64,000 nt of DNA from Tildeniella torsiva UHER 1998/13D (GCA_019358835.1 JAHHIH010000015.1:1-64000), one strand, 5' to 3'. Shown: positions 45,761 through 55,888, counted from the first letter of the stretch. Program-made: numbers and translations. Notes: a model not told the origin generated them from the letters alone.

Positions 45761-45797
45761 AGCGGGCGGTCAGCGATAAGCTAACCGCCCGCTTTTT
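45761..45797 (+). terminator. rho-independent terminator of the FHA gene
   Basis: Arms AGCGGGCGGT (45761-45770) and ACCGCCCGCT (45784-45793), extendable by AGC/GCT inside the loop, followed by a run of T to 45797. It lies 30 bases after the FHA stop and reads on the plus strand. Confidence 0.88.
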
Positions 45798-45827
45798 GAT
45801 TGAGTGAACCCGCTTGACTCAGGCTGC

Positions 45828-46982
45828 CTAGAGGGCTGTCTTCAGTAGATCGGCTTTATCGGTTTTTTCCCAGGTGAAGTCGGGTAGCTCGCGGCCAAAG
45901 TGGCCGTAGGTGGCCGTCTGTTGGTAGATGGGGCGGCGCAGATCGAGCATGTCGATCAGGCCCTGGGGGCGTAGATCAAAGTGCTTGCGCACTAGTTCTG
46001 CGATCGCCCCATCGGCAATCTTGCCCGTACCAAAGGTATTGATCGAGATCGACGTGGGCTGAGCCACCCCAATGGCATAGGAAACCTGAATTTCGCAGCG
46101 ATCGGCCAGACCCGCCGCCACGATGTTTTTGGCCACGTAGCGCCCCGCGTAGGCCGCCGAGCGATCGACCTTGGTGGGGTCTTTACCCGAGAAGGCACCA
46201 CCGCCGTGGCGGGCCATGCCGCCGTAGGTATCGACAATGATTTTGCGCCCGGTGAGGCCGCAGTCTCCGACGGGGCCGCCGATAATGAACTGCCCGGTGG
46301 GGTTGATGTGGTACTGGGTATCGGCGTGGAGCCAGCCGTTGGGCAGCACCGGCTTGATGATTTCCTCCATCACCGCTTCGCGGATGTCGGCCTGAGAAAT
46401 ATCGGGGTCGTGCTGGGTAGAGAGCACCACTGCTTCCACCGCCACCGGCTTCAAATTCTCGTAGCGCAGGGTCACTTGGCTCTTGGCGTCGGGGCGCAGC
46501 CAGGGCAGCACGCCGTGCTTGCGCAGGTGGGCCTGCCGCTCGACCAGCCGGTGGGCGTAGTAGATGGGGGCGGGCATGAGGGTATCGGTTTCGCTGGTGG
46601 CGTAGCCAAACATCAGCCCCTGGTCGCCTGCGCCCAGGTCTTTGTCGGTGGCCACATCGACGCCCATGGCAATGTCTGACGACTGCTTGCCAATGGCATT
46701 GAGCACCGCGCAGGAGGCCCCGTCAAAGCCCACGTCAGAGCTGTCGTAGCCAATGGCCAAAATCACGTTGCGCACAATGTCTTCTAGATCGACGTAGGTG
46801 TTGGTGCGCACCTCCCCAGCGATCACGGCCATGCCGGTTTTAACCAGGGTTTCGACCGCGACTCGGGCATGCAGGTCTTCTTTGAGAATGGCGTCTAAAA
46901 CGGCGTCGGAGATCTGGTCGGCCATTTTGTCGGGATGGCCTTCAGACACCGACTCAGAGGTGAAAATACTGTACTCGCTCAT
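45828..46982 (-). CDS. metK: S-adenosylmethionine synthase
   Basis: Makes S-adenosylmethionine from ATP and methionine. From the ATG at 46982 ([19 protein letters not shown]) it has about 384 residues, family length; an upstream ATG adds 13 non-conserved residues. Motifs: [17 protein letters not shown], and the glycine-rich [19 protein letters not shown]. Monocistronic as far as can be seen; sufE lies 136 bases upstream on the same strand. No SAM riboswitch is evident in the leader. Confidence 0.97.
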   Translation of the reverse strand: MSEYSIFTSESVSEGHPDKMADQISDAVLDAILKEDLHARVAVETLVKTGMAVIAGEVRTNTYVDLEDIVRNVILAIGYDSSDVGFDGASCAVLNAIGKQSSDIAMGVDVATDKDLGAGDQGLMFGYATSETDTLMPAPIYYAHRLVERQAHLRKHGVLPWLRPDAKSQVTLRYENLKPVAVEAVVLSTQHDPDISQADIREAVMEEIIKPVLPNGWLHADTQYHINPTGQFIIGGPVGDCGLTGRKIIVDTYGGMARHGGGAFSGKDPTKVDRSAAYAGRYVAKNIVAAGLADRCEIQVSYAIGVAQPTSISINTFGTGKIADGAIAELVRKHFDLRPQGLIDMLDLRRPIYQQTATYGHFGRELPDFTWEKTDKADLLKTAL

Positions 46983-47118
46983 GGAATTAGGCCCAACCAG
47001 TAGCAGAAGGAATGCAGGCAAAATTCAACCGAGGCTGAATCGCATTCCAAAGTTTACCAAAGTTTGACGAAGTGCCAGAGCTGTAGATTACCTGCCCTTA
47101 GGAATGGCAGGGCTGAAC

Positions 47119-47565
47119 TTAGCTCAACAGCGCCCCCGGTGCCGCCCCATCGTGCAGTCCCCGAGCCTTTTGCTGCATGGTCTTAAAAATGTTGTAGAAG
47201 CCGTTAGCCCGCGACGGGGTGAGGCTGACGTCGAGCTGGGTGTCTTTAATGAAATCGGGGGTGAGGGTGACGATTTCATCGGGGGTAAGACCGTTGAGGG
47301 CTTTGATCAGCAGCGCCACCAGCCCTTTGGTAATCTGAGCGTCGGAGTCGGCCTGGTAGACCACTTTGCCCTCGATCAAATCAGCCACCACAAACACTTG
47401 GGAGACGCAGCCCGGCACCTTGTTTTCGGGAGTTTTGTACTCCTCGGGCAGGGGGTCGAGTTTCTTGGCAAACCACAGCAGCTGCTCGTAGCGACGCTTG
47501 GGGTCAGCGACCTTTTGAAAGCGGGCCACAATTTTTTCGATAGACTCGGGGCGATCGGCGGACAT
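47119..47565 (-). CDS. sufE: sulfur acceptor protein SufE
   Basis: Accepts persulfide sulfur from a cysteine desulfurase (SufS) for iron-sulfur cluster assembly. 148 residues. The active cysteine is C53 in KVPGCVSQVFV, and the YEQLLWFAKKLDPLPEE element precedes it. Same strand as the downstream metK. A G-rich tract (47605-47643) lies just upstream. Confidence 0.92.
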   Translation of the reverse strand: MSADRPESIEKIVARFQKVADPKRRYEQLLWFAKKLDPLPEEYKTPENKVPGCVSQVFVVADLIEGKVVYQADSDAQITKGLVALLIKALNGLTPDEIVTLTPDFIKDTQLDVSLTPSRANGFYNIFKTMQQKARGLHDGAAPGALLS

Positions 47566-47604
47566 GGCGTGGGTGGGGTAACGGCCTCCTAGTAGTCTAC
47601 CAAG

Positions 47605-47643
47605 CGGGGGTGATGGGGTGGGGAGTAAGGGGTGAGGGGTATG
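47605..47643 (+). repeat. G-rich GGGGAGTRAGGGG tract
   Basis: Runs of G separated by short A/T steps in the leader of the minus-strand sufE gene; member of the family listed at 37118. A C-rich counterpart (CTCCCTACTC) lies at about 47695-47727, close to the end of the next gene. Confidence 0.5.
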
Positions 47644-47715
47644 GAAGTGCCAAACGCATGAATTCTCTCTAGCTATTTGATGGGTTGATCCAGCGTCCCT
47701 ACTCCCTACTCTCTT

Positions 47716-47979
47716 CTACCCTTTCCCATCGCCGTCTTTGCCGCTGACAAAGCGATGAGCCACGGTCTCGGGCTGAATGGCAGACAGAATGGTGTGGCCT
47801 GAGTCGGTAATGATGACGGCACGGGTGCGGCGACCGTAGGTGGCATCAACCAGCTGCCCCCGCTCGCGGGCGTCGGAGATAATGCGCTTGATGGGGGCAG
47901 ACTCGGGACTAACGATGGCAATCACCCGATTGGCCGATACGATATTGCCAAAGCCGATATTGATAAGCTTGATGTCCAT
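47716..47979 (-). CDS. DUF370/RemA-like regulator
   Basis: 87 residues: [34 protein letters not shown], and [20 protein letters not shown] are the DUF370 signature. In Bacillus the homologue RemA is a DNA-binding regulator of matrix genes, and in many bacteria the gene precedes gmk, which is not the case here. Its role in cyanobacteria is unknown. It is divergent from the RqcH gene across 320 bases. Confidence 0.85.
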   Translation of the reverse strand: MDIKLINIGFGNIVSANRVIAIVSPESAPIKRIISDARERGQLVDATYGRRTRAVIITDSGHTILSAIQPETVAHRFVSGKDGDGKG

Positions 47980-48298
47980 AATATATAGAAGGGCGATAAC
48001 GGGAGGTGCCAGTGCTAACGCCAGGGTTATCCCCGACTGGCCAGAAAACCGAGGCTTTTTGGCACTATGCTCTACATTTGAGCCCAGATCAGACTTATTG
48101 CCATACTAACGAATCCGTTTGGCGCTGAGGGTTAATATCCGGCAAAATTTCAGATTTCTGGCGTTTTCGTTCCCTGGGCTACACCTTTCGGCCTAAGGGC
48201 AGCCCAATCGGGTCTTCTTAGCCCTTTATCGGGGTTCTCGGGCTGTCCTATCCCTGGGATTTCCCCACTTACTTTGTCTCAGCCTGGAGGATTGTGTC
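47980..48298. other. divergent promoter region
   Basis: About 320 bases between divergent DUF370 and RqcH genes with no credible reading frame and no tRNA-like or long inverted repeat. GGAGG at 48286-48290 is the ribosome site for RqcH. It presumably holds two promoters. Confidence 0.5.
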
Positions 48299-50053
48299 GT
48301 GCAACCGGTTGACTTTACTACTCTAATGGCCCTGTGTCAGAGCCTTGAGGCCGACTGGGTGCCTGCCCGCTGCGAGACGGTAGTGCAAATTGACACGACT
48401 ACCTTGGCACTAGCGCTTAGAACTCTCGATCGCCGCAGCTGGCTGACCATTTCATGGCATCCCCAGGCCGCGCGGCTGCACCTAGGTGATGCGCCGCCCA
48501 AGGGGCAGGATACGTTTACGTTTAGCCAGCAGTTGAAGCACCAGATTAGCCAGCTGGCGCTGGTGGCGATCGCCCCGGTGGCCCCCTGGGAGCGGGCGAT
48601 CGATTTGCAGTTTGGCCCGCGCCCCGGTGACCCGCCCCAGTGGCACCTGTACATTGAGATCATGGGCAAGTACAGTAACGTGATTTTGGCCAATGCCCAG
48701 AACCAGATCGTTACCGCTGCCCACCAGGTGAGCGATCAGCAGTCGCGGGTGCGGCCCATTCAAACCGGCGACCCCTACGTGCTGCCCCCAGCCCTCATGA
48801 ACACACTGCCCAGCGTCAAGGAATCCCAAACCTCTTGGCAGGAGCGGGTGACGCTGGTGCCCACGACGCTCAAAAAAATGCTGATGCAAAGCTATGGGGG
48901 GCTGAGTTCGTCGCTGGTGCGATCGCTCCTCTCCGCCGCCCACCTAGTCCCCGACCAAGCCGCCGATACCTTGACCCAGACCGACTGGAATCGGCTGTTT
49001 GAGGCGTGGCAGCGCTGGCTAGTCTGTCTTGAGAAGGGCGAGTTTTATCCTGGCTGGGCCGAGGGTGGCTACACCGTGCTCGACTGGGAGGGGGTGGCCC
49101 CGGTGGCGGATATCAATACCCTGCTCAACCAGTACTATGGCCGCGAGATTGCCCTACAGCAGTTCGATCGCCTCAAAAACCAGATTCAGCAGCGGCTCAA
49201 GGGCGTGCTCGACAAGCTGCGGCTCAAGGCCAATACTTTTGAGCAGCGGCTCGATCAGTCGGCCCAGGCCGACCAGTATCGCCAGCAGGCCGACCTGCTG
49301 ATGACCTACAGCCACCAGTGGCAGCCGGGCCTCACCCAGCTCACGGTGGAAGATTTTGACACCGGAGCGCCCGTCACCCTCGCTATTGACCCCGACAAAA
49401 CGGCAATTCAGCAGGCCCAGCGCCTGTACAAACAGCACCAAAAGCTAAAGCGGGCGAAGGATGCAGTGGCTCCGCTGCTGGCCGAGGTACAGGGCGAACT
49501 GGCCTATCTAGAGCAGGTTGAGGCGGCCCTGACCCAGCTCCCCACCTACGACGAACCGGCGGATCTAGAGGCGTTGATCGACATTCGCAACGAGCTGATT
49601 CAGCAGGGCTATATGACCTCGCCCGACTACCGCCCAACCGATCGCAAGGCTAACGATGAAGGCTTCCGTCGCCTCCAGACCCCCGATGGTCTGCCGGTGC
49701 TGGTGGGCCGCAACAACCGCCAAAACGATCTGTTGATCTCGACGGTGGCCACCGACTACGACCTCTGGTTCCACACCCAGGAGATTCCCGGTAGCCACGT
49801 GCTGCTGCGGCTGGGGGCGGGGGATGTGCCGAGCGATCGCGATCTAGCCTATGTAGCCGACTTAGCCGCCTACTTCAGCCGCGCTCGCCAGGCCGACCAG
49901 GTGCCGGTGATCTACACCCAGCCCCGCCATGTCTACAAGCCCAAGGGGGCTCGCCCCGGCATGGTGATCTACAAACACGAAACGGTGCTCTGGGGCCAGC
50001 CCCGCCGGGTTGAGCAGCAGCAGGCTAAACCGCTGGAGCCCGTAGAGGCTTAG
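48299..50053 (+). CDS. rqcH: RqcH/NFACT-family ribosome quality control protein
   Basis: 584 residues beginning with GTG at 48299, backed by GGAGG eight bases ahead. NFACT-N occupies about 1-210, a long helical middle carries the coiled-coil arms (about 290-340 and 390-425), and NFACT-R (DUF814) follows: DGLPVLVGRNNRQNDLLISTV, then LWFHTQEIPGSHVLLRLG. Family members bind stalled large ribosomal subunits and add alanine tails to nascent chains. Older annotations call it fibronectin-binding protein. Monocistronic and convergent with the next gene. Confidence 0.9.
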   Translation: MQPVDFTTLMALCQSLEADWVPARCETVVQIDTTTLALALRTLDRRSWLTISWHPQAARLHLGDAPPKGQDTFTFSQQLKHQISQLALVAIAPVAPWERAIDLQFGPRPGDPPQWHLYIEIMGKYSNVILANAQNQIVTAAHQVSDQQSRVRPIQTGDPYVLPPALMNTLPSVKESQTSWQERVTLVPTTLKKMLMQSYGGLSSSLVRSLLSAAHLVPDQAADTLTQTDWNRLFEAWQRWLVCLEKGEFYPGWAEGGYTVLDWEGVAPVADINTLLNQYYGREIALQQFDRLKNQIQQRLKGVLDKLRLKANTFEQRLDQSAQADQYRQQADLLMTYSHQWQPGLTQLTVEDFDTGAPVTLAIDPDKTAIQQAQRLYKQHQKLKRAKDAVAPLLAEVQGELAYLEQVEAALTQLPTYDEPADLEALIDIRNELIQQGYMTSPDYRPTDRKANDEGFRRLQTPDGLPVLVGRNNRQNDLLISTVATDYDLWFHTQEIPGSHVLLRLGAGDVPSDRDLAYVADLAAYFSRARQADQVPVIYTQPRHVYKPKGARPGMVIYKHETVLWGQPRRVEQQQAKPLEPVEA

Positions 50054-50107
50054 GGAAGTCTTGGCTTTGAGGCTTAGTTTGGAAGGTTGAGTGGAGGCGA
50101 TCGCGCC

Positions 50108-51292
50108 CTACATCAGCGGCGGCACCGTCAGCCCTTTCAGCGTTTTGGCAGCGGCCATTAGCCCCTTGCCCTGCACCAGCACCACAAAATTTCCCAGACC
50201 CATGGGGTTGATCAACTGGTGCAGTTTCTCGCGCCGCTGAATGGCAAGGTTGACGGTAACGGGGTCGCTAGCCTGAATTTGGCCCAGGTCGGCAAGGCGA
50301 TCGCCCAAGCCCAGCGCCATCAAAAACATGCCCTGCTGTGTTGCTCCTAAGGTTTCTAGGCCGCAGTATTCGCCCTGGCGCTCTAGCGCCGTGAAGTTGA
50401 CGTGGGCGGTAATGTCTTGGTGGCCCAGGTGGCTGTAGGGATTATCGTGGTGGGCGTGCTGGTAGTAGCACTGGATCGTGCCCTGGGAACGCGCCCGACT
50501 GTAGTAGCGGCTGGCGGGGTAGCCGTAGTCGACGGTGAGCACATAGCCCCGGTGCAGTTTGGCCGCAACGGTTTTCATCCAGTCAAGCGCGGCGAGATGA
50601 ACTTCGGTGCGGTAGCCAGGGGCGTATTGAGGGTCGGCCAGGTCGATGCCGACAAAGGCAAAGTAGTCGGCTAGACGCGGGGTTGATGGAGCATCCAAGA
50701 CTTCTACTACGGGGGTGTCTGGGCCGTCGGCTAGGGTGATGTAGACTTCTTGCAAACCCGATGCTGTCATCACGACCTGGTGCACGGGCAGGGCATCGAC
50801 CAGTTCGTTGGTGAAAAAACAGCCGGTGATGCTGTCGTCAGGAATGTCTTCTAGATTCAGCCAGGTGACTCGTTCGGCCCAGGGTGACAGGCGCTGCTCT
50901 TGGGCGGCCCGCAGTCGGTCAGACTTTTCGACGATTTGGTAACTTAGAGCCGCAAAGCAGTCGGTGAAATGGTTTTGTAAGGTGCCCAGCGCATCGGCGG
51001 CGATCAATCCCTGTCCAGCGCCCATTTCTACTAGCGAAAAAGGCTGAGGACGGCCCAGATGCTCCCAGATTTCGGCGAATTGGGTAGCCAACAGTTCGCC
51101 AAAGTCGTGGCCCAGGTGGGCGGAGGTAACGAAGTCTCCCTCAAAGCCCAGGATGGCCTCTTTAGTGGTGTAGTAGCCGCCCTGGGGATGGTAGAGGGCC
51201 AGCTCCATAAACTCGGCAAAGGAGATACGGCCCTGGGGCGATTGGTGGATGCGATCGCACAGCACCTGGTACAAATCTGGGTTGTGGGGCAT
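50108..51292 (-). CDS. SAM-dependent methyltransferase, MidA/NDUFAF7 family
   Basis: 394 residues. SAM-binding motif LVEMGAGQG (G91-A-G-Q-G95) and upstream conserved FEGDFVTSAHLGHDFGELLA; also EVYITL and LTVDYGYPASRYYS further along. The mitochondrial relative methylates an arginine of complex I; a role in the cyanobacterial NDH-1 complex is possible but unproven. It starts three bases after the stop of the DUF255 gene upstream, so the two are cotranscribed. Confidence 0.87.
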   Translation of the reverse strand: MPHNPDLYQVLCDRIHQSPQGRISFAEFMELALYHPQGGYYTTKEAILGFEGDFVTSAHLGHDFGELLATQFAEIWEHLGRPQPFSLVEMGAGQGLIAADALGTLQNHFTDCFAALSYQIVEKSDRLRAAQEQRLSPWAERVTWLNLEDIPDDSITGCFFTNELVDALPVHQVVMTASGLQEVYITLADGPDTPVVEVLDAPSTPRLADYFAFVGIDLADPQYAPGYRTEVHLAALDWMKTVAAKLHRGYVLTVDYGYPASRYYSRARSQGTIQCYYQHAHHDNPYSHLGHQDITAHVNFTALERQGEYCGLETLGATQQGMFLMALGLGDRLADLGQIQASDPVTVNLAIQRREKLHQLINPMGLGNFVVLVQGKGLMAAAKTLKGLTVPPLM

Positions 51293-51295
51293 GGC

Positions 51296-53350
51296 TTATC
51301 GAGGCCGAAGAGTTTGTAACTGCTGCCGTAGTTTATCCACAGAGTCGGCCACGGCCAAACAGGTGGTGCCTCGGCACACCATGCCCACCGCGTCAGCGGA
51401 CAGATCATGGGAAACCGCGAAAACAGTTGTTGGCCAATATTCTGCCGCCAGTTCAGGAATGATTTCTGCTACAGCTTTGACCACGGTGCCGTTGCGAAAC
51501 CAGTTGAGGCCCGCCAGCAAGCTGGGGCAGGCGCGAGGAATTTGCTCCATGACGGTGCCAAAGGCTTGCAGGGTGCGATCGGCGCGATCTAAATAGTCCA
51601 AATTGTCGGTGAGCAGCGAGAGACGCACGAGGTTGGCCACAGCGACTCCATTCGCCGCCGGAGTCGCGCTGTCTTGGTAGGGACGTTCCTGCACCAGCAA
51701 ATCTTCGCCAGCGGCGGTGCTGAAATAGCCCCCCTGGTCAGCACTCCACAGGTGGTGATCAAACTCCTGCTGAGTCGAGATCGCCAGCGTTAGCCAGTCG
51801 GTGTCGGTGGCAGAGTTGGTCAGTACCAAGGTGGCCTGGTGCAGGTCAATGAAGGCCTTGATCAGCAGGGCGTAGTCTTCTGACTGGGCGGGCACCTGGG
51901 GTGTGCCGTCGTAGCCTAGACGGTGTAGCTGACTGCCAATCCACTGGTGCTGGCGAATGTACTCGGCGGCAGTGATGGCGGTAGCAAGATAGTCGGGGTT
52001 GTGGAACGCGATCGCCGCCCGTGCCAGTCCCGAAATCATCAAACTATTCCACGCCACAATCAGCTTAGTGTCGGTCACCGGGGGAATGCGCCCCGGCCAG
52101 GTCTGGGTTTTAGCCGCCTGGTTGTCAATCGCCGGGGGAAAGGTCTCTAGCTCTGCTGCTGGGGTGCCGTAGCGCAGCGTAAAGAGCTGATCGAGGGCCG
52201 ATTCCACCTCACTGGGGAGGGGGCCGAGGTCAAACCTTTGCAGCACAATTTGCCCCTCAAAGTTGCCCTCCGGGGTCACCGCAAAGGCATTGGCCAACGC
52301 CTGCATCTGGTCGTCCGTCAGCGCCGATTCCAGCGTCTTGTAGGGCCAGGCGTAGAATGCGCCTTCCTCTGGTTCAACATCGTTGGCGGTGACAAAGCTG
52401 TCGGCATCTTGGGCGGCATAGAAATAGCCTCCAGGGGCGGTCATTTCGCGCAAGAGCCAGGTGTGGGTGAGGGCGATCGCCCGCTCAAAGGCCGGTTCTT
52501 GCTGTCCGCTAGCCCATAGGTCAGCCAGATACTCCACGATCATGCCGTTGTCGTAGAGCATCTTCTCAAAGTGGGGCACCGTCCAGCTTGGGTCTACGGT
52601 GTAGCGGTGAAAGCCGCCGCCCACGTGATCATAAATGCCGCCCAGGGCCATGTCTTGCCCCCGCTGGCCGCAGAGGTGGGCGACATCCAGCTCCAGGTCA
52701 AACCGCCGCCCGCCCAGCACCGCTGCCGCGTAGGGAATCATCGGAAAGCAGGTGCCCTGGCCCGAGGGAATCAGGATTTTGGCGTTGGTGGTCAACCCCG
52801 CATAGAGCACCTCCGCCGATGGAATCGTGGGAGATTCTGGCAACTGCGCCCCCTGGTGCAAATTGCCCATCACCGCCTCGGTGATCTCCGCCAGACGAGC
52901 TTTTTCGGTGTCGTAGAACTGGCGCAGGGCCGTGAGCACCTGCAAAAACCCAGGTCGCCCGTACTTCTGCTCTAGCGGAAAGTAGGTGCCGCCATAAAAC
53001 GGCACCCGCGTTTCGGGGTGCAGCATTACGTTAAGCGGCCAGCCCCCTTGCCCGGTGAGCATTTGCAGCGCCTGCATATAGATGCTGTCAATGTCGGGAC
53101 GCTCTTCGCGATCAACCTTGATGGGGATGAAGTTGGCGTTGAGGTAGGTGGCGATCGCATCATCCGAAAACGCCTCTCCCTCCATCACCGTGCACCAGTG
53201 GCAGCTCGAATAGCCAATCGACAGAAAAATTGGCTTGTCATCCTGCCTGGCCCTCTCCAGCGCCTCATCACACCAGGACCACCAGTCGATCGGGTTTTCG
53301 GCGTGCTTACGCAAATACAGACTGGAAGAATCTGCCAGACGATTAGTCAT
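51296..53350 (-). CDS. DUF255 thioredoxin-fold protein (YyaL/SSP411 family)
   Basis: 684 residues. The N-terminal thioredoxin-like domain (about 1-165) has C50-H-W-C53 in SIGYSSCHWCTVMEGEAF and is followed by an alpha/alpha-barrel (about 220-640) with VGGGFHRYTVDPSWTVPHFE and SYLFYAAQ-like elements such as YFYAAQDADS, resembling N-acylglucosamine epimerases. The enzymatic role is unknown in bacteria. First gene of a two-gene unit with the MidA-like methyltransferase. Confidence 0.9.
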   Translation of the reverse strand: MTNRLADSSSLYLRKHAENPIDWWSWCDEALERARQDDKPIFLSIGYSSCHWCTVMEGEAFSDDAIATYLNANFIPIKVDREERPDIDSIYMQALQMLTGQGGWPLNVMLHPETRVPFYGGTYFPLEQKYGRPGFLQVLTALRQFYDTEKARLAEITEAVMGNLHQGAQLPESPTIPSAEVLYAGLTTNAKILIPSGQGTCFPMIPYAAAVLGGRRFDLELDVAHLCGQRGQDMALGGIYDHVGGGFHRYTVDPSWTVPHFEKMLYDNGMIVEYLADLWASGQQEPAFERAIALTHTWLLREMTAPGGYFYAAQDADSFVTANDVEPEEGAFYAWPYKTLESALTDDQMQALANAFAVTPEGNFEGQIVLQRFDLGPLPSEVESALDQLFTLRYGTPAAELETFPPAIDNQAAKTQTWPGRIPPVTDTKLIVAWNSLMISGLARAAIAFHNPDYLATAITAAEYIRQHQWIGSQLHRLGYDGTPQVPAQSEDYALLIKAFIDLHQATLVLTNSATDTDWLTLAISTQQEFDHHLWSADQGGYFSTAAGEDLLVQERPYQDSATPAANGVAVANLVRLSLLTDNLDYLDRADRTLQAFGTVMEQIPRACPSLLAGLNWFRNGTVVKAVAEIIPELAAEYWPTTVFAVSHDLSADAVGMVCRGTTCLAVADSVDKLRQQLQTLRPR

Positions 53351-53489
53351 AAAAGTGAGGCAGTGAAGGGCATGATCACCCTAGCATGGCAGTAGTTGGA
53401 GGGTTTACGGTCTAGGGTTTGAGATTGAGGGCAAGGGTACAAAACGTTTACAAGCACTTATTTATTTAGGATCGGCAAAGCACAGTACC

Positions 53490-54200
53490 ATGCAGATTCA
53501 GTTTCCAGAGAGCTGGCCGACCACGCCCGCCGAGGCGATCGCCCTTCAGCAGACCCTCGCGCCTCAAGTCGTCCTTCAAGACCGCATCCCCAAACCCATT
53601 CGCTACGTTGCCGGGGTCGATGCTGGGTTTGAGGATGATGGCGAAACTACCCGTGCCGCCGTGGTGGTGCTGTCGTTCCCCGATCTGACCCCGGTGGATG
53701 AGGTGCTGGTGCGGCATCCTACCGTCTTTCCCTATGTGCCGGGGCTGCTGTCGTTTCGAGAAGTTCCTGCGGTGCTGGCGGCGCTGGCGCAGCTCAAAAC
53801 CGAGCCGGATGTGATTCTCTGCGATGGCCAGGGGATCGCGCATCCCCGGCGGTTAGGAATTGCATCGCATTTGGGGTTGTTATGCGATCGCCCCACCGTT
53901 GGCGTGGCCAAGTCGCGCCTGGTGGGCACCCACATTGAGGTGCCGCCTGATAAAGGTACCTGGGTACCGCTGATGGATCGGGGCGATCGCATTGGAGCCG
54001 TGCTGCGCAACCGCGCCAATACCAAACCGCTGTACATTTCCCCTGGCCACTACACAACGCTAGAAACCGCCATCGATCTAGTGTTGCGATGCAGCACAAA
54101 ATACCGCCTGCCCGAAACCACCCGCTACGCCGATCGCCTCGCCTCTTCCGGCACGGCGCGATCGGCCCTGGGAGAAGTTCAGCAGGGCCGATTGTTTTAG
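53490..54200 (+). CDS. nfi: endonuclease V
   Basis: DNA-repair nuclease that nicks next to deaminated adenine (inosine). 236 residues. Motifs: YVAGVDAGF with D44, FPYVPGLLSFRE holding the wedge PYVP and E91, and ILCDGQGIAHPRRLG with D112 and H118, then TVGVAKSRLVG. Complete catalytic set. It stands alone, convergent with the VapBC pair. Confidence 0.93.
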   Translation: MQIQFPESWPTTPAEAIALQQTLAPQVVLQDRIPKPIRYVAGVDAGFEDDGETTRAAVVVLSFPDLTPVDEVLVRHPTVFPYVPGLLSFREVPAVLAALAQLKTEPDVILCDGQGIAHPRRLGIASHLGLLCDRPTVGVAKSRLVGTHIEVPPDKGTWVPLMDRGDRIGAVLRNRANTKPLYISPGHYTTLETAIDLVLRCSTKYRLPETTRYADRLASSGTARSALGEVQQGRLF

Positions 54201-54232
54201 ATCGAATGGGATAAAGCGATATATAAAAAGCG

Positions 54233-54619
54233 TTAGGCCTGAGTAATATCCGTTTGAGAAAAGTCGTTCCCCTTAAACAGCAGAGGTTCATCTCTAGACT
54301 TGGCCAGAGCATAGGCAAAGCAATCGCCAAAGTTGAGGTCTGCCGGATGTCGCCCTTTACCGTAGGTACGCCAGGCCGTTGCAGCCAAGTCAGCTTGCAG
54401 TCGGTCGAATGCCACTACGGTTAGTTCTGCTTCGTAGACAAATAGTTCTAGCTCAGCGCGGCCCAAAGCCTGCTTGCGAGATTCAACTACCAGACTGCAT
54501 TCCACCAAATTAGGGGCTGAGATGAGGCGAGTTGTGGCGTTAGCAATCTTTTGGTTAAAGGTTTCCCGCTCAGCTTCGGCAAAAAGAATAGCTACGATCG
54601 CTGAAGTATCGATCACCAT
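54233..54619 (-). CDS. vapC: VapC-type PIN-domain toxin, second module
   Basis: 128 residues, opening MVIDTSAIVAILFAEAE. Acidic site D4, E40 in LVECSLVV, D94 and D99 in HPADLNFGDCFAYALAK; all present, so probably active. The HPADLNFGDCFAYALAK stretch is typical of the type-II VapC branch. Its start overlaps the VapB stop by one base (TAATG). Not closely similar to the VapC at 41.7 kb. Confidence 0.9.
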   Translation of the reverse strand: MVIDTSAIVAILFAEAERETFNQKIANATTRLISAPNLVECSLVVESRKQALGRAELELFVYEAELTVVAFDRLQADLAATAWRTYGKGRHPADLNFGDCFAYALAKSRDEPLLFKGNDFSQTDITQA

Positions 54620-54882
54620 TAGCTGGGTAGCCCGTGCTCGTCGTAACCCAAAATTTCTTCGGCGCTGCGGTTGTCATAATCAGGCAGGGCAGCACAGCGC
54701 AGCGCAATTTCATTGAGGCGATCGGCTAAGGGGCGCGGTTGCGGAGCGGTTTTGCTAGCCTTAAATTTGGCCAAAGTCTGTTGAAGCGCCATTTTGACAG
54801 CATCGGTTAGACTTTGTCCGGTCAGTTCTGCCAGCTCTTGCGCCATCCGGTGAGCTTGGGGATCTTGGATGTTCATACCCAC
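54619..54882 (-). CDS. vapB: VapB-type antitoxin, ribbon-helix-helix/PSK-like
   Basis: 87 residues; the start may be the second ATG (MNIQDPQAHRMAQELAELTG). The N-terminal LTGQSLTDAVKMALQQTLAK is a transcription-factor-like (Rv0623/PSK) helix pattern and the tail (PDYDNRSAEEILGYDEHGLP) is the toxin-neutralising segment. One-base overlap with the VapC gene downstream. Confidence 0.88.
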   Translation of the reverse strand: MGMNIQDPQAHRMAQELAELTGQSLTDAVKMALQQTLAKFKASKTAPQPRPLADRLNEIALRCAALPDYDNRSAEEILGYDEHGLPS

Positions 54883-54950
54883 TGAAGACCCAATGAATTG
54901 ATAGCGCCATTTTACTCTTTATCAATAGCGCGTCATCTATTCAGCCATGG

Positions 54951-55880
54951 CTAGCGCCCCAAACGGCTCAGCAGCTTTCCTGCTTTACGACTAAGGGTTT
55001 TCATTGGAGATGGGGCGACGGTGGGCACTTCTACCGGGCGGCTGTCGGGATCGCGGAGGTAGCGGTAGTGAGCCCAAATATCCCAGTAGGGGCAGCCCGG
55101 TTGAATGCGGTAGCCAGCCCAGTGCAGATAGTCGAGGGGCTTGTTCACATTTGGATCTATCAGCGTCATGCCCTCTTGCACAAAGTGGGGGCTGCCCGCC
55201 CAGTTGCCGGGGCCGCCGCCGGGCTGGCGCACCAGGTTAAACCGCCGCGCCACTCGCTTGAGAATCAGGTAGTTGATGATCGGCTGATCAGAGGTTTTTT
55301 CTGAAAAGTCAAAGTAGTCGGGGTGGGCGGCGCATTCAGCAAATATGTCGTAGAGATCTTGCTCGCTAACTAAGCCTTTCTTAGAACCCCAGAAGCCGCA
55401 GTTAAACATATCCTCTAGCTCGGCGGCGGTGAAAATGCCCTGCTCGATGACAGCAGGGGCAAACACGTTGCGAATGCCGCTCCGGTGCTGGTAGTCGTAG
55501 CTGATGAAGTCGTGGTCATCTAGAGCGTCGAGGACTTTGGCGATCGCGCTAAACACCACCACATCGGTATCGATGTAGAGGAAGCGATCGAAGGGGCCAA
55601 ACCAGCAGGCCTGCTTGCGAAATTGGTTGGGCCGGGCAAAGAACCCTTCGCCAAAGATGCCGTGCAAATTTTCTGACAGCCGCTGGATGAACGCCAGGTC
55701 GGGGTAGACCTCCACGCCGTAGTCGCGGCCCAGCACCTCAGCCACCTGGTGATAGTCGTCATTGTAAGGAATCAGCATGACGGGGATGCTGGGGTCGTGG
55801 GCGCGAATGCTGTTGAGACAGGCGATCGCGTGGTCGAGCACCTTGTCGTTGGCTGTGATGTAAATGCCGCGCGTGGTCAT
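54951..55880 (-). CDS. Npun_R2821/R2822-family putative sugar transferase
   Basis: 309 residues. The N-terminus is a nucleotide-diphospho-sugar transferase fold: GIYITANDKVLDHAIACLNS, PVMLIPYNDDYHQVAEVLGR, and a DxD-type metal site D104-T-D106 in FDRFLYIDTDVVVF. It is a close relative of its upstream neighbour. By architecture it is a retaining or inverting GT-A glycosyltransferase; donor and acceptor are unknown. Starts eight bases after the neighbour's stop, so both are one transcript, last of the glycan locus. Confidence 0.8.
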   Translation of the reverse strand: MTTRGIYITANDKVLDHAIACLNSIRAHDPSIPVMLIPYNDDYHQVAEVLGRDYGVEVYPDLAFIQRLSENLHGIFGEGFFARPNQFRKQACWFGPFDRFLYIDTDVVVFSAIAKVLDALDDHDFISYDYQHRSGIRNVFAPAVIEQGIFTAAELEDMFNCGFWGSKKGLVSEQDLYDIFAECAAHPDYFDFSEKTSDQPIINYLILKRVARRFNLVRQPGGGPGNWAGSPHFVQEGMTLIDPNVNKPLDYLHWAGYRIQPGCPYWDIWAHYRYLRDPDSRPVEVPTVAPSPMKTLSRKAGKLLSRLGR

Positions 55881-55888
55881 AGCAATCC